Shown one piece after another: positions 1 to 8,838 of a DNA stretch of 64,000 nucleotides (position 1 is the stretch's first letter; every line of letters starts with the position of its first letter). Source of the DNA: Synoicihabitans lomoniglobus. Lineage in GTDB: Bacteria; Verrucomicrobiota; Verrucomicrobiia; Opitutales; Opitutaceae. The notes beneath the pieces were generated by a model that was not told the DNA's origin, did no database searches, and saw only the letters and a list, made by a program, of their open reading frames with translations. Both the position numbers and the translations under genes were made by a program. The stretch spans positions 5,575,501 to 5,639,500 of the forward strand of contig NZ_CP119075.1 of the NCBI RefSeq assembly GCF_029023725.1, written 5' to 3'.

Positions 1-482
1 TCGTGATAACGCCATGCCTGCACGTAGAGTGATTGCCCGATGAGGTCGGAAAGATGCGGGTCGGCGGAGCGGATCATCCCGATCACGCTGAGGGGGCGCT
101 CCAGCACGCGGGTGTTGAAAATGCGCTTAACTTCGACGATCAACTCCGCCTCGCGTTGCGGCAGGCGGTCCCAGTCGGGCAGCCGAGCCCGATGGGTTTC
201 ATGATGGATCATACCCAGCCCGGCGATCGCGACCGCGACCGCTACCAAACTGGATCGGCGTTGACGGGTGCGAAGCAGGAGACCTGCGACTGCCAGCAGG
301 ACGAGGCACCCCGCTGCCACTGCCGGAATCGGCACGGGGGAGGCGGTGGCATGAGCAATGGCGATGCCACCGGCGAAGGGCAGCGCCAGCCATAGTAGGG
401 GGGCGCGGTGGCTGAGCGAAGTTCCAACCTGCATGCGAAGATGAAACGTTTCGGCAAAAGCCTTTCTTTCATTTTCCGCCAT
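1..482 (-). CDS. comEC: ComEC/Rec2-type DNA uptake channel, N-terminal part (runs off the window)
   Basis: The first 160 codons of a gene whose 3' end lies beyond the left edge. It starts at an ATG (482-480) and begins MAENERKAFAETFHLRMQVG. Hydrophobic segments follow at about residues 26-42 and 47-66, with a further hydrophobic stretch near 72-84. After these comes a soluble segment (DWDRLPQREAELIVEVKRIF) typical of the DUF4131/OB-fold region that precedes the competence channel of ComEC. ComEC proteins translocate single-stranded DNA across the inner membrane during transformation. The assignment rests on layout and general resemblance, since the competence core itself is not in the window. 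It is divergent from rarA, with only 25 bp between the start codons, so the promoters must overlap. Confidence 0.7.
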   Translation of the reverse strand, partial: MAENERKAFAETFHLRMQVGTSLSHRAPLLWLALPFAGGIAIAHATASPVPIPAVAAGCLVLLAVAGLLLRTRQRRSSLVAVAVAIAGLGMIHHETHRARLPDWDRLPQREAELIVEVKRIFNTRVLERPLSVIGMIRSADPHLSDLIGQSLYVQAWRYH

Positions 483-507
483 CTTTGTCCCAATTTAGAA
501 CCTGCCC

Positions 508-1872
508 ATGGCCGAACCCGACCAATCCGATTTTTTTGGCGCCGCCTCCGCCAGCCGCGCCCCCGATGCCACGCCGACGTCCCCGGCCGCCCACCAACCC
601 CTGGCGGCGCGCATGCGTCCGCAGTCGCTCGCCGAGATCGTGGGGCAGGAGCAACTCACGCGCGCCGGCAGCCTGTTGCCCCAGCTCATCACCACCGACC
701 GATTCGGCAGTCTCCTGTTCTACGGCCCCCCGGGATGCGGCAAAACGAGCTTCGCCGAAGTGATTGCCCGCGAGACCAAGAGTCGGTTTGTGCGGATCAA
801 CGCCGTGATGTCCAACGTGGCTGAGTTGCGCGAGATTCTCTCTATTGCCCGCAAGATGCCGGAGGCGCGCACGCTTCTCTTCATCGACGAGCTGCACCGC
901 TTCAACAAAGCCCAGCAGGACCTGCTGCTCCCCGATGTCGAGGAGGGCAATGTGCGCTTGATCGGTGCGACGACGCACAATCCCGGTTTTTATGTGAATC
1001 CGCCGCTGTTGTCGCGTAGTCACCTCTTTCGGCTCGAACCCTTGTCGACCGAAGCCGTGGCGACCGTGTTGCGTCGGGCACTCGAAGACGGCGTGCGCGG
1101 GCTCGGCGAACACGGATTGAGCGCGGACGATGCCGTGTTGACCGATCTGGCCGTGCTGTGTGACGGGGACCTGCGCCGCGCCCTCAACGCGCTCGAAGTC
1201 ATTGCGCTTTCCCTCGACGGAAAAACCGCGATTGAGGCGACCGAGCTCGAGTCCTTCGCCCGGGAGCGGCGCATCCGCTACGACGCCAACGAGGACGAGC
1301 ATTACGACACGATTTCGGCCTTCATCAAAAGCTGTCGTGGCGGCGATCCCGACGCTGCTATGTATTGGCTGGCCAAGATGCTGGGCGGCGGAGAAGACCC
1401 GCGATTCATTGCCCGGCGCCTCGTGATTCTGGCGAGCGAGGACATCGGTCTCGCCGATCCCTTCGCGTTGCCGCTGGCGGTGGCCGCCCACCACGCCTGC
1501 GAGTTTGTTGGATTACCCGAGGCCGAACTCACGCTCGCTCACGCGACCTTGCACATTGCCTGCGCGCCCAAAAGCAACTCCGCCACCATGGCGCTCGCCG
1601 CCGCGAAGCAGGCGCTTAAATCAGCCCCGGTCCAGCCGGTGCCGACGACGTTGCGCGACAAAGGCGGCAAAGCCAGTAAGCGGGTGGGGCACGGCAAAGG
1701 TTACGAGTATTCGCACGATTTCCCCGAAGGCATCTCGGGCCAAAATTACCTCGAACAGCCGCTCAAACTCTATGAGCCGTCGTCCCATGGTCTGGAGGCG
1801 CGGATCGCCGATCGTCTTGCGCGCTGGGACGCCTTGCGGGCGGAGCGTCGCGCTGAACGAGACGAATCCTAA
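508..1872 (+). CDS. rarA: Replication-associated recombination protein A (AAA+ ATPase RarA/MgsA)
   Basis: 454 residues, the usual length for the family. A disordered Ala/Pro-rich N-terminus (about 1-30) precedes the AAA+ core. Walker A GPPGCGKT lies at 73-80 and Walker B LLFIDE at 123-128, followed by the sensor/arginine-finger region (GATTHNPGF, LLSRSHLF). The C-terminal helical part carries YWLAKMLGGGEDPRFIARR and the conserved HDFP.GISGQ.YL stretch near residues 410-420, both diagnostic of RarA/MgsA/WRNIP1. The protein is a clamp-loader-like ATPase acting at stalled replication forks. It is divergent from comEC. The next gene (MFS, minus) converges on it with an 18-bp gap. Confidence 0.93.
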   Translation: MAEPDQSDFFGAASASRAPDATPTSPAAHQPLAARMRPQSLAEIVGQEQLTRAGSLLPQLITTDRFGSLLFYGPPGCGKTSFAEVIARETKSRFVRINAVMSNVAELREILSIARKMPEARTLLFIDELHRFNKAQQDLLLPDVEEGNVRLIGATTHNPGFYVNPPLLSRSHLFRLEPLSTEAVATVLRRALEDGVRGLGEHGLSADDAVLTDLAVLCDGDLRRALNALEVIALSLDGKTAIEATELESFARERRIRYDANEDEHYDTISAFIKSCRGGDPDAAMYWLAKMLGGGEDPRFIARRLVILASEDIGLADPFALPLAVAAHHACEFVGLPEAELTLAHATLHIACAPKSNSATMALAAAKQALKSAPVQPVPTTLRDKGGKASKRVGHGKGYEYSHDFPEGISGQNYLEQPLKLYEPSSHGLEARIADRLARWDALRAERRAERDES

Positions 1873-1890
1873 TTAACACGCTCAGCTCAA

Positions 1891-3210
1891 TTAATCGCTG
1901 ACATCGGGCAGTCGTCGACCGACGACCGCGCCGGCGATGGCGCACAGGGCGAATACGGCGAGTGCTAGGGGAGTGGATACGAGGGATAGCGCGCCCGTGA
2001 TGCCGCCGGCGACCAGCAGGAGCACGCCGATTACACTGTTACTCACCGCGACATAGTCGGTGCGCTGGTTCCCCTCCGCCATATCGACGAGGTAGGTCTT
2101 GCGGCCGAGTCGCACCCCGCTGTGGCTCACCCCGAGCAGGAAGAAAACCAACGGAAAAACGATCCGAGCGACCCAGAGGGGCAGATCCAAAAAGCTCAAG
2201 CCGATGACGGTCAGCAGCAGCATGGCAGTCGCACTCATTGCGACGCGTAAAACCGTGCGACTGGACCGATCGGCCAACCGTCCCCAGATCGGGGCTGATA
2301 GCATGGCGGCGAGGCCGTCGACGATGACAAAAACGCCAAGCCAGATCGCCTTGCCGCCCAATTCGGCGTGCGCCAGTGAAATGACGAACGGAGCGGAGAG
2401 TCCCGACCCGATGGCCAGGGCCCGCACGATCACAAAGTCGCGAAAGGGGGCGTCTCGACGCAGGAGTTCCAATCGTTGCCAGGCTTGCGACCAAGCATTG
2501 GCGCCGCCGTCGGTTTCGCCGGGAAATTCGTGCACCCCGCTGTAGACCAACGCGGCGGCCACCCACGCCAGAGCGGCGAACAGCAACCAGACCGCGTAGG
2601 TCGACGGTGCCGCATCTGTTTCCTGCGACTGCAACAGGAGCAGTCCACCGGCACCGATCGCGAGCCCGCCGCTCAAGGAGGAGATCCAGCCGCGCAATCG
2701 TCCTCGTCGCTGTTTGGGGATGGTTTTTCCGATGACGTCTTTTGACGCGATCGAGCTGAGGCCGCGGGCCAAACTGAACACTCCGACGAGCGCCACGACG
2801 GCGAACCCGGCGGGGGCTCCTTCGAGCGTGGTGGCCACGACGGCGAATCCAGCCACGGCGGCGGCTTGGCATATGGCGCCCACGACCCAGAACCACTTGC
2901 GCAACGGCATTCGCCGCAGATAGCCGGCGATAAACAACTGCGGCAGCAGCGATCCCGCTTCGCGCAGCGGCACGATCAGCGCGAGGAATATCGCGGGCGC
3001 TCCCACGGCCTGTAACAACCACGCCAGCGTCGTTTTCGGATTGGCCAAGCGGTCGCCAAGGCCGGTTAGCGTCTGGGCGGAGAGAATTTTCAGAAAATTC
3101 CCTGGCACCGTTTGGCACGCCTCGTCGGAAATCGCCTTGCAGGCGCGGGCATCCTCATCCTCGGCGAGGGCGTGATAGACGTGTTCAGGCCAGTCCGCAG
3201 GTGAGGGCAT
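1891..3210 (-). CDS. MFS transporter
   Basis: 439 residues, starting at an ATG (3210). A soluble N-terminus of about 40 residues (MPSPADWPEHVYHALAEDED) precedes roughly 12 hydrophobic segments. A short basic loop (YLRRMPLRKW) follows the first helices, and RLADRSSRTVLR sits at the centre, the latter matching the MFS loop signature between helices 8 and 9. The long acidic N-terminus before helix 1 is unusual but recurs in MFS proteins of this type. The substrate cannot be inferred. The gene stands alone, convergent with rarA. Confidence 0.75.
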   Translation of the reverse strand: MPSPADWPEHVYHALAEDEDARACKAISDEACQTVPGNFLKILSAQTLTGLGDRLANPKTTLAWLLQAVGAPAIFLALIVPLREAGSLLPQLFIAGYLRRMPLRKWFWVVGAICQAAAVAGFAVVATTLEGAPAGFAVVALVGVFSLARGLSSIASKDVIGKTIPKQRRGRLRGWISSLSGGLAIGAGGLLLLQSQETDAAPSTYAVWLLFAALAWVAAALVYSGVHEFPGETDGGANAWSQAWQRLELLRRDAPFRDFVIVRALAIGSGLSAPFVISLAHAELGGKAIWLGVFVIVDGLAAMLSAPIWGRLADRSSRTVLRVAMSATAMLLLTVIGLSFLDLPLWVARIVFPLVFFLLGVSHSGVRLGRKTYLVDMAEGNQRTDYVAVSNSVIGVLLLVAGGITGALSLVSTPLALAVFALCAIAGAVVGRRLPDVSD

Positions 3211-3315
3211 CGGGCGAACTTAGCGGTAGTGGAGTGCCTCTCAAGCCTCGCGACGATGGGGAGCGGGATGGTTCATCCGCTTGCACCTCGGCGCGTGGGG
3301 CGTATTCTGGAGCCT

Positions 3316-3738
3316 ATGAAACGTTCCCCGTGGCTGATCATTCTTTCGTTGATGTGGGCTGTGGTGGCGTCGGCTCAACCCGGCGGGACGGAAGAAGAGG
3401 AGCCGACGGTGATCGGTGTGGAGATCGCCCGGGGGGCGGCAGGATTTTTGGGACTGGCCATCGAAGGCAATGCTTTTGTTTTGCGGTTCTACGATGCCGA
3501 AAAAGCAGAGATCAACGCGGATGCGGCCCGCGCGGTGGTGAGCTGGAACGCGGTGCAAAAAGCCGGGCGGCAACGGGTTGTTCTCACTGGTGGTGGATCG
3601 GCCCTGCGTTCGCCACCTCGAGTTTTACGGCCCTACGCCTTCATTGCTTACTTGTCTCTGATAACGGAGGACGGTGAGGCGATAGAATCGCATGCCGTCA
3701 ACATGCGCCAGTTCGAGCCGATTACCGAGTCGCAATAG
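3316..3738 (+). CDS. Small secreted protein of unknown function
   Basis: 140 residues. The start at 3316 is preferred over an in-frame ATG at 3229 because it gives a clean signal peptide (MKRSPWLIILSLMWAVVASA, cleavage after AxA). The mature part is about 120 residues, begins acidic (GGTEEEEPTVIGVEIARG) and is rich in beta-forming stretches. No family is recognised. The signal peptide predicts export to the periplasm or beyond. It lies between an MFS gene and a RAYT transposase and has no obvious operon partner. Confidence 0.6.
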   Translation: MKRSPWLIILSLMWAVVASAQPGGTEEEEPTVIGVEIARGAAGFLGLAIEGNAFVLRFYDAEKAEINADAARAVVSWNAVQKAGRQRVVLTGGGSALRSPPRVLRPYAFIAYLSLITEDGEAIESHAVNMRQFEPITESQ

Positions 3739-3861
3739 GCTAAGCGCGCTCCGACGAGGCATTCATTCGACCCGCGAAGCGGATAGCCGCCCGGGGTAGT
3801 GATCCTCCTGAACAAAGACTCCCCCCGCCAGAAATCCAGCCTTCCTCCTAAAAAGGGACAG

Positions 3862-3877
3862 GTCAATAATACTTGAC
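3862..3877. repeat. Short palindrome upstream of the RAYT gene
   Basis: GTCAATAATACTTGAC is an imperfect dyad with GTCAA/TTGAC arms. It is preceded by AAAAGGGACAG and lies about 30 bp upstream of the transposase start. The motif AAAGGGGACA beside AGTCAA also occurs as a tandem repeat at 52580-52617. It could be a REP/RAYT recognition element or an operator. Confidence 0.4.
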
Positions 3878-3908
3878 GGGAGAGGGTTTGGAGGGTTGGT
3901 TGGATGGA

Positions 3909-4904
3909 ATGAGGCAGGCGCGGATAAAGGTGGATGCGGGGGAGCGGGCGGCGGTTTATCATGTGATGACCCGGACGGTGAATGGAGAACGGTTGCTGGA
4001 TGATGTGGCGAGGGAGGTGCTGCGGAAACAGTTGTGGCAGGTGGCCGATTATTGCGGGTTGGAAGTCGTCACTTACGCCATCATGTCCAACCACTTCCAT
4101 GTGCTGGTGCGGGTGCCGCAGAGGGCGGATATGTCCGATGCCGAGTTACTTCGCAGATATGCCGTGCTCTACCCCAAACCGACGCGTTATCAGACGGCGC
4201 AATTGGCGGTGATAAAGGGCCAGTTGGCCAAGGGGGCGCCCGAGGGATCGGCGTGGCGGGAACGTCAGCTGGCGCTGATGGGGGACCTTTCCGGCTTCAT
4301 GAAGCTGCTCAAGCAGCGTTTTTCGGTCTGGTTCAATCGCTCGCATGGGCGCTATGGCACGCTTTGGTCGGAACGTTTTAAAAGCGTGCTGGTAGAGGGC
4401 ACGTCCGGGGTTATGCGCACAATTGCCGCTTACATCGATCTGAACCCCGTCCGCGCCGGACTCGTCGACGATCCCAAGGATTATCGGTTTTGCGGCTACG
4501 CGGAGGCGGTGGCCGGCAATGCCGTCGCCCGACGAGGAATATCCCTCTTGGTGGAGGGCGGAGCGTCTCACGCTTGGTCGTGGTCACATGAGTCCTATCG
4601 CCAAACCTTGTTCGGCAAGGGCGGCAAACCAGTCGCCAACACGCGAAGTATTTCGACTGAAGCAGTGGCGCGCACCATGGCGACGCGCGGTCGGTTGCCA
4701 TTGGCGAGCGTGCTGCGTTGCCGGATCCGGTATTTCAGCGACGGCGCGGTGCTGGGCTCTCGTGAGTTCGTGCAAAAACACCTGGCCGTTTACCGACAGC
4801 AAACCGGGCGGCGACAACGCACCGCCCCGCGACCGTTGCCCCAAGTTACCGACTGGGGGGAGTTGACCACGTTGCGCGGTTTACGTCGCCAGACCTTTGG
4901 ATGA
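3909..4904 (+). CDS. REP-associated tyrosine transposase (RAYT, IS200/Y1-like HUH enzyme)
   Basis: 331 residues from the ATG at 3909; a TTG at 3873 would add 12 residues. The HUH motif NHFHVLV lies at 61-67 (His62 and His64), after the typical YHVMTRTVNGE stretch. The family signature FNRSHGRYGTLWSERFKS and the catalytic tyrosine motif AYIDLNPVRAG follow. A C-terminal extension of about 150 residues is longer than in most RAYTs. RAYTs are single-copy domesticated relatives of IS200/IS605 transposases that move or maintain REP hairpins. A REP-like hairpin is present in this window at 35688-35752. No flanking inverted or direct repeats typical of an active IS were seen. Confidence 0.85.
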   Translation: MRQARIKVDAGERAAVYHVMTRTVNGERLLDDVAREVLRKQLWQVADYCGLEVVTYAIMSNHFHVLVRVPQRADMSDAELLRRYAVLYPKPTRYQTAQLAVIKGQLAKGAPEGSAWRERQLALMGDLSGFMKLLKQRFSVWFNRSHGRYGTLWSERFKSVLVEGTSGVMRTIAAYIDLNPVRAGLVDDPKDYRFCGYAEAVAGNAVARRGISLLVEGGASHAWSWSHESYRQTLFGKGGKPVANTRSISTEAVARTMATRGRLPLASVLRCRIRYFSDGAVLGSREFVQKHLAVYRQQTGRRQRTAPRPLPQVTDWGELTTLRGLRRQTFG

Positions 4905-5011
4905 AAACAGCAATTCGCCTAAGTGTTCCTGGGAGCGTCGGCATTCCGGGCAACCCCATCATCGAGTGGAAAACAAAGGGCAGCGGCCGGAATAGGTCGC
5001 GATAGGAAAAA

Positions 5012-5890
5012 TCATGCCCGCTGCATCGCCACGGTCACTTCGAGACGTCGGGTGGTGGTGCCTTTGAAAACACCGCGCGTAGGGGTGCAGTCGTGATAGT
5101 CGCGACCGGTCGCCACGCGGACGTGACGCTCGCCGGCGACGCAGTCATTGGTCGGATCGAGCGGCCACCATTCGCCGTTGGACAGACACACCTCCACCCA
5201 CGCGTGACTTTCGGCTGCACCAATGAGCGCCCGCGGTCGGCGGCGCGGGGCCGCTGCATCACGCTGGGAATCGGTCTCAATATAGCCGACCACGTAGCGC
5301 GCCGGGATTTCGGCCGACCGCAGAATGGCAATCATGACTTGCGCAAAGTCCTGACACACTCCCGTGCGTTGCTTGAGGCTGGTCGCCACCGAGGTGTCGA
5401 TCTGCGTGCTGCCCGCGGCATAGGTGAAGGTGTCGTTGATCCAGTGGTTCAACGCCAGGGTTGCTTCACCGATTTCGTAACCGGGACGAAAAAAACGATT
5501 GGCGAGTTGGTTGACTTCGGCCGTGAGCACGATCGCGGCCGAGGGCGTGAGGTATTCGTAGTAACGCAGGGGATCGCCGCGAAAAATCTGCCGGGCTTCG
5601 GAGACATTGACCTCGAGGAGCGCAGCCGCCGTGGCCGTAGGTTTGGTTTCCACCACGGCGTCACTCGTCAGCGTCAGTTTTTCGTGCCGCTGCACGATGG
5701 AAAAGGTCTGCGCGGCGTTGCCGAAGTAGTCCGTGTAAGTGTGCAGACTTGTCGCCGGCTCGATGTCCAGCTGGTGCGAGATCAGCTTCTGATGCGGCGT
5801 GACCGCCGGCCGGAGGCGTGCTTCCATGAACGACTCAGTGGCCGCGCCATAGTAGTAGTAGCTGGTCCGATGATTAATGTGGAAGCGCAC
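5012..5890 (-). CDS. Transglutaminase-like cysteine protease family protein
   Basis: 292 residues. The N-terminal half (residues 1-150) matches the bacterial transglutaminase N-terminal beta domain, starting MRFHINHRTSYYY. The catalytic triad is visible: Cys179 in TGVCQDFA, His229 in ESHAWVEV and Asp245 in PLDPTND. There is no signal peptide, so it is probably cytoplasmic. Relatives often occur with alpha-E and circularly permuted ATP-grasp proteins, which are not adjacent here. It is divergent from ribH across a 344-bp gap. Confidence 0.85.
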   Translation of the reverse strand: MRFHINHRTSYYYYGAATESFMEARLRPAVTPHQKLISHQLDIEPATSLHTYTDYFGNAAQTFSIVQRHEKLTLTSDAVVETKPTATAAALLEVNVSEARQIFRGDPLRYYEYLTPSAAIVLTAEVNQLANRFFRPGYEIGEATLALNHWINDTFTYAAGSTQIDTSVATSLKQRTGVCQDFAQVMIAILRSAEIPARYVVGYIETDSQRDAAAPRRRPRALIGAAESHAWVEVCLSNGEWWPLDPTNDCVAGERHVRVATGRDYHDCTPTRGVFKGTTTRRLEVTVAMQRA

Positions 5891-6234
5891 GGAGTGGAAC
5901 GGGCATCACGATCATTCGGAGCGAGCCTGCCAAGTCCGGAGTATCGCGGCCGACAGATTGCGTCGCCCACCCAAAGCGAAATGGTGAACTTCCCGCGTGG
6001 GGCGCAGGTCGTTCCGAACCTCCGCCGGAGCATTGATTCGCATCTGCTTGCAGCCCAACGGGTGATGAGTGGTGGCCGGTCTCGGCCGCCCCGCCGGGCG
6101 ATTCGTCGCCAGTGTTGCCTTTGCGGGATTGCGGATTTCGGGTTGCGGATTTCAAATAGAGGGCCTGCGTAGTCGGTCCCGCGGGTTTCGGCTCTCCGGC
6201 CCGCGTCCATCCTCATCCTTCGTTCCAACATCAC
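5891..6234. other. 344-bp intergenic gap with a short tandem repeat
   Basis: This gap separates the divergent transglutaminase and ribH genes. No coding reading frame is convincing. It must hold both promoters, but no clear boxes were seen. Two near-identical units of GGATTGCGGATTTCGGG / TTGCGGATTTC lie at about 6127-6153, of the type scattered between genes in this group of bacteria. Confidence 0.5.
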
Positions 6235-6708
6235 GTGAGTCTCGATTCTCCCACTGCCATTGCCGTCGATGGTGCCACCTTCAAGGTCGGCATCGTGGCC
6301 GCCCGTTTCAACCAACGCTACGTGGATGGACTGTTGGCCAGTGTGGGTGAGGTTTTACAAGCCGCCGGGGTGCCGACCGCTCACATCCGGACGATTCGAG
6401 TGCCCGGCAGCGGTGAGCTGCCATCCGGTGCGCAAATGTTGCTGGAACGCGGGGGCTTCGATGTGTGCATCGCCCTCGGCGTGATCATCAAAGGCGGCAC
6501 CCTGCATGACCAATTGGTGGCCGAGGCCGCCCAGCAGGGGTTGATGCGGATCAGCCTCGACCGACGCACGCCCATCATCGCGGGCGTGGTCACGGCGAAC
6601 GACGACGTGCAAGCCGAGGACCGATGTCTCGGCGAAATCAACCGCGGCGCCGAATTCGCCCGGGGCGCGCTAGAGATGGCCGCCTTGAAAAAACAATTTT
6701 CCTCATGA
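6235..6708 (+). CDS. ribH: 6,7-dimethyl-8-ribityllumazine synthase (riboflavin pathway)
   Basis: 157 residues, standard for the beta subunit. It starts at a GTG (6235), the only start that preserves the N-terminal strand FKVGIVAARFNQRYVDGLL. Family motifs are GSGELPSGAQ, LGVIIKGGTLHDQLVAEAA (with the conserved His) and AGVVTANDDVQAEDR. The enzyme condenses the ribityl pyrimidine with 3,4-dihydroxybutanone phosphate to give lumazine. Its stop overlaps the nusB start (ATGA), so the two are translationally coupled. The ribH-nusB arrangement is common across bacteria. Confidence 0.95.
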   Translation: MSLDSPTAIAVDGATFKVGIVAARFNQRYVDGLLASVGEVLQAAGVPTAHIRTIRVPGSGELPSGAQMLLERGGFDVCIALGVIIKGGTLHDQLVAEAAQQGLMRISLDRRTPIIAGVVTANDDVQAEDRCLGEINRGAEFARGALEMAALKKQFSS

Positions 6709-7157
6709 GCAAAGCCCTTTTCGCCCAACGCCGCGACGGCCGTGTCGCCGCCATGCAGTTCCTCTATTCGTGGAGCATCAACGAACCCAGGAATCTGGCG
6801 GAAGACATCCGCGTGTTCTTTGAGAACCTCGAGACGACCGAGAAACCGCGCGAGCACTACGCGTTTGGCGAGGAGTTGATCAACGGCGCTTTGCAGAGCA
6901 TCGCCGAGGTCGATGCCCGCATCAAACAACTCGCTCACAACTGGGAGTTCGATCGCATCGCCCGCATCGACTTGGCCATTTTGCGCATGGCGATTTACGA
7001 GATGCTCTTCCGCAAGGACATCCCGCCGATCGTGTCGATCAACGAAGCGATCGACTTGTCCAAACAGTTTTCCACCGCCGATTCCAAACGCTTCATCAAC
7101 GGCATCCTCGATCGTCTCAAGGATCAGCTCGGTCGCGATTCGCGCAAAGCGGAGTAA
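6705..7157 (+). CDS. nusB: Transcription antitermination factor NusB
   Basis: 150 residues from the ATG at 6705, which overlaps the ribH stop. The all-helical NusB fold is recognised from RRDGRVAAMQFLYSWSIN near the N-terminus and from the C-terminal block FDRIARIDLAILRMAIYEM with INEAIDLSKQFSTADSKRFINGILDR. NusB binds boxA RNA with S10 and supports rRNA antitermination. It is the second gene of the ribH-nusB operon. ftsY follows after 97 bp. Confidence 0.95.
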   Translation: MSKALFAQRRDGRVAAMQFLYSWSINEPRNLAEDIRVFFENLETTEKPREHYAFGEELINGALQSIAEVDARIKQLAHNWEFDRIARIDLAILRMAIYEMLFRKDIPPIVSINEAIDLSKQFSTADSKRFINGILDRLKDQLGRDSRKAE

Positions 7158-7254
7158 GTTTTGCCGCCCTACCGGCGGATCGCAGCGCGACGCGGTGGCA
7201 AGGGTTGCACCGTTTCGCGCTCTCCGCACCTTGGCGACTTGGCGTTAAAATCTC
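7158..7254. repeat. Intergenic stretch resembling a dispersed GCGTTAAAA-type repeat
   Basis: The end of this gap reads CTCTCCGCACCTTGGCGA followed by CTTGGCGTTAAAA. It looks like a decayed copy of the widespread CTCTGCGCCTTTGCG / TCTTTGCGTTAAAA intergenic repeat known from several environmental phyla. It sits directly before the ftsY start. Confidence 0.3.
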
Positions 7255-8175
7255 ATGTTCGGACTGTTTAAAAAATTTAAGTCGGGATTGGCGAAAACCG
7301 TCTCGTCGATCTCGCAGACGACGCGCGGCTTGTTCAGCGGGCGTAAAATCGATGCATCCTCCCTGGAAGAGTTGGAGGAGGCCCTCTACACGGCTGATTT
7401 CGGAGTCGAGACGACGGAGGAAATCCTCGCCGAAATCAAAAAAGCCTACCGCAAGGATCCCGATCTCAAGGGGCAGGCGGCCGCCGAAATCGGAGCCGCC
7501 GTGCTCGAACGCACGCTTGCAGGCAGCGAAGGCAGCCTGACGCCCGCGGAGAATCTCCCCACGGTGGTCGCGTTGATCGGAGTCAATGGTTCCGGCAAAA
7601 CCACGACGTCCGCCAAACTGGGTTATCTGCTCAAGAACGATGGACAGTCCGTCATGCTGGCGGCTTGCGACACGTTTCGCGCCGCCGCCGTCGAGCAGCT
7701 CAAATCCTGGGCCACCCGGCTCGATTTGCCCATCGTCGCGAGTCACACCGGCGCCGATGCGGCGGCGGTCGCGTTCGATGCCTGGCAGGCCGCCAAGACG
7801 CGGGGGTGTCAGACCTTGCTCGTCGACACCGCCGGTCGCCTACACACCAAGTCCAACCTCATGGACGAACTCGCGAAGATCCGCCGCGTGCTGCAGAAAC
7901 ACGACGAGACCGCCCCGCATCATTCGTGGCTGGTGGTCGACGGCTCGCTCGGCACGAATTCGATCGAGCAGGCCAAGGTGTTTCACGAAAAGTTTGGTCT
8001 CACCGGGCTCGTCGTCACCAAACTCGACGGCACGTCACGCGGTGGCGCGATTGTCGGCATCTGGCGGGAGTTGAAGATTCCGATTTACTTCCTCGGCCTC
8101 GGCGAGCAACCGGATGACCTCCAACCCTTCAATGCCCGCAACTACGCCCGCGCGGTGTTTGGACTGGAGGCGTAG
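7255..8175 (+). CDS. ftsY: Signal recognition particle receptor FtsY
   Basis: 306 residues with an NG domain and almost no acidic A domain, as in many non-enterobacterial FtsY proteins. The G1 P-loop GVNGSGKTTTSAKLG starts at residue 109, G3 DTAGR at about 191 and G4 TKLDG at about 255. The DTFRAAA insertion-box motif of SRP GTPases lies between G1 and G3. It docks ribosome-SRP complexes at the membrane for co-translational insertion. The gene follows nusB on the same strand and may be co-transcribed. Confidence 0.96.
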   Translation: MFGLFKKFKSGLAKTVSSISQTTRGLFSGRKIDASSLEELEEALYTADFGVETTEEILAEIKKAYRKDPDLKGQAAAEIGAAVLERTLAGSEGSLTPAENLPTVVALIGVNGSGKTTTSAKLGYLLKNDGQSVMLAACDTFRAAAVEQLKSWATRLDLPIVASHTGADAAAVAFDAWQAAKTRGCQTLLVDTAGRLHTKSNLMDELAKIRRVLQKHDETAPHHSWLVVDGSLGTNSIEQAKVFHEKFGLTGLVVTKLDGTSRGGAIVGIWRELKIPIYFLGLGEQPDDLQPFNARNYARAVFGLEA

Positions 8176-8277
8176 CGCGGCGCCAGGTGCCGCGGCCGCG
8201 GTGGAAGTGGAGGGAATACTGCGCATCGGCCCGATGCGTTGGGTTGCTGTTCTGATAAGTGGTGGTTTCACTCCCTG

Positions 8278-8826
8278 ATGATCATGGTCGTCCCCTGCCG
8301 CACCACCCTGTTTCGCATGACCGCCGCGCTGGCGTTGTTGGCACCGGCGATGGGTCGGGCATGTTGGATCACCCCACCGGATGTCGTGGTGGAAGAGGTT
8401 CGGAACGGAGCGTTCTTCGTGCGCAAACTCAATCAAGAGAACGTTGTTCAGGTATGGCGGGCGGCTGACATGACCCAAGTCTGGGCGGTGCATCTGCCGG
8501 TCTACGACGCGCTGTTTTCCCAGATCATTCTCAGTCCCGACGGTCGATCGTTGATTCACCTGCGTGGCAACCATCTCGTCAATAAACTCGACGACATGGC
8601 GGTGGAGGTGCTGCAGCAGGATGGCCAACGTAGGGTGTGGTTCGTGCACGATTTTCGGGACGACCTCCCGGTGCCCGTGGACCGCCTCAGTGCGTCACCT
8701 CGTCACGTGTGGCGTGACGAGGTGGGCGTGATCATGCACGATCGCGTGATGCTGAATCTGGCCGCAGGGGAGGGCGCGAATATCTGGTTTGCCACGCCGC
8801 GAATGACTTCTTCGTTGAAGAAGTGA
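8278..8826 (+). CDS. Secreted protein of unknown function
   Basis: 182 residues from the ATG at 8278. The N-terminus (MIMVVPCRTTLFRMTAALALLAPAMGRACW) resembles a signal peptide, possibly starting at the internal Met of MTAALALLA. The mature part has beta-rich stretches such as ALFSQIILSPDGRSLIHLRGNH. No catalytic motif or family is recognised. It ends 13 bp before the stop of the convergent TonB receptor. Confidence 0.55.
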   Translation: MIMVVPCRTTLFRMTAALALLAPAMGRACWITPPDVVVEEVRNGAFFVRKLNQENVVQVWRAADMTQVWAVHLPVYDALFSQIILSPDGRSLIHLRGNHLVNKLDDMAVEVLQQDGQRRVWFVHDFRDDLPVPVDRLSASPRHVWRDEVGVIMHDRVMLNLAAGEGANIWFATPRMTSSLKK

Positions 8827-8838
8827 CGTCTGTTCGCG

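Noticed and set aside
5093..6172. Long plus-strand frame of 359 codons
   Set aside because: It is antisense to the transglutaminase-like gene, which has a complete catalytic triad.
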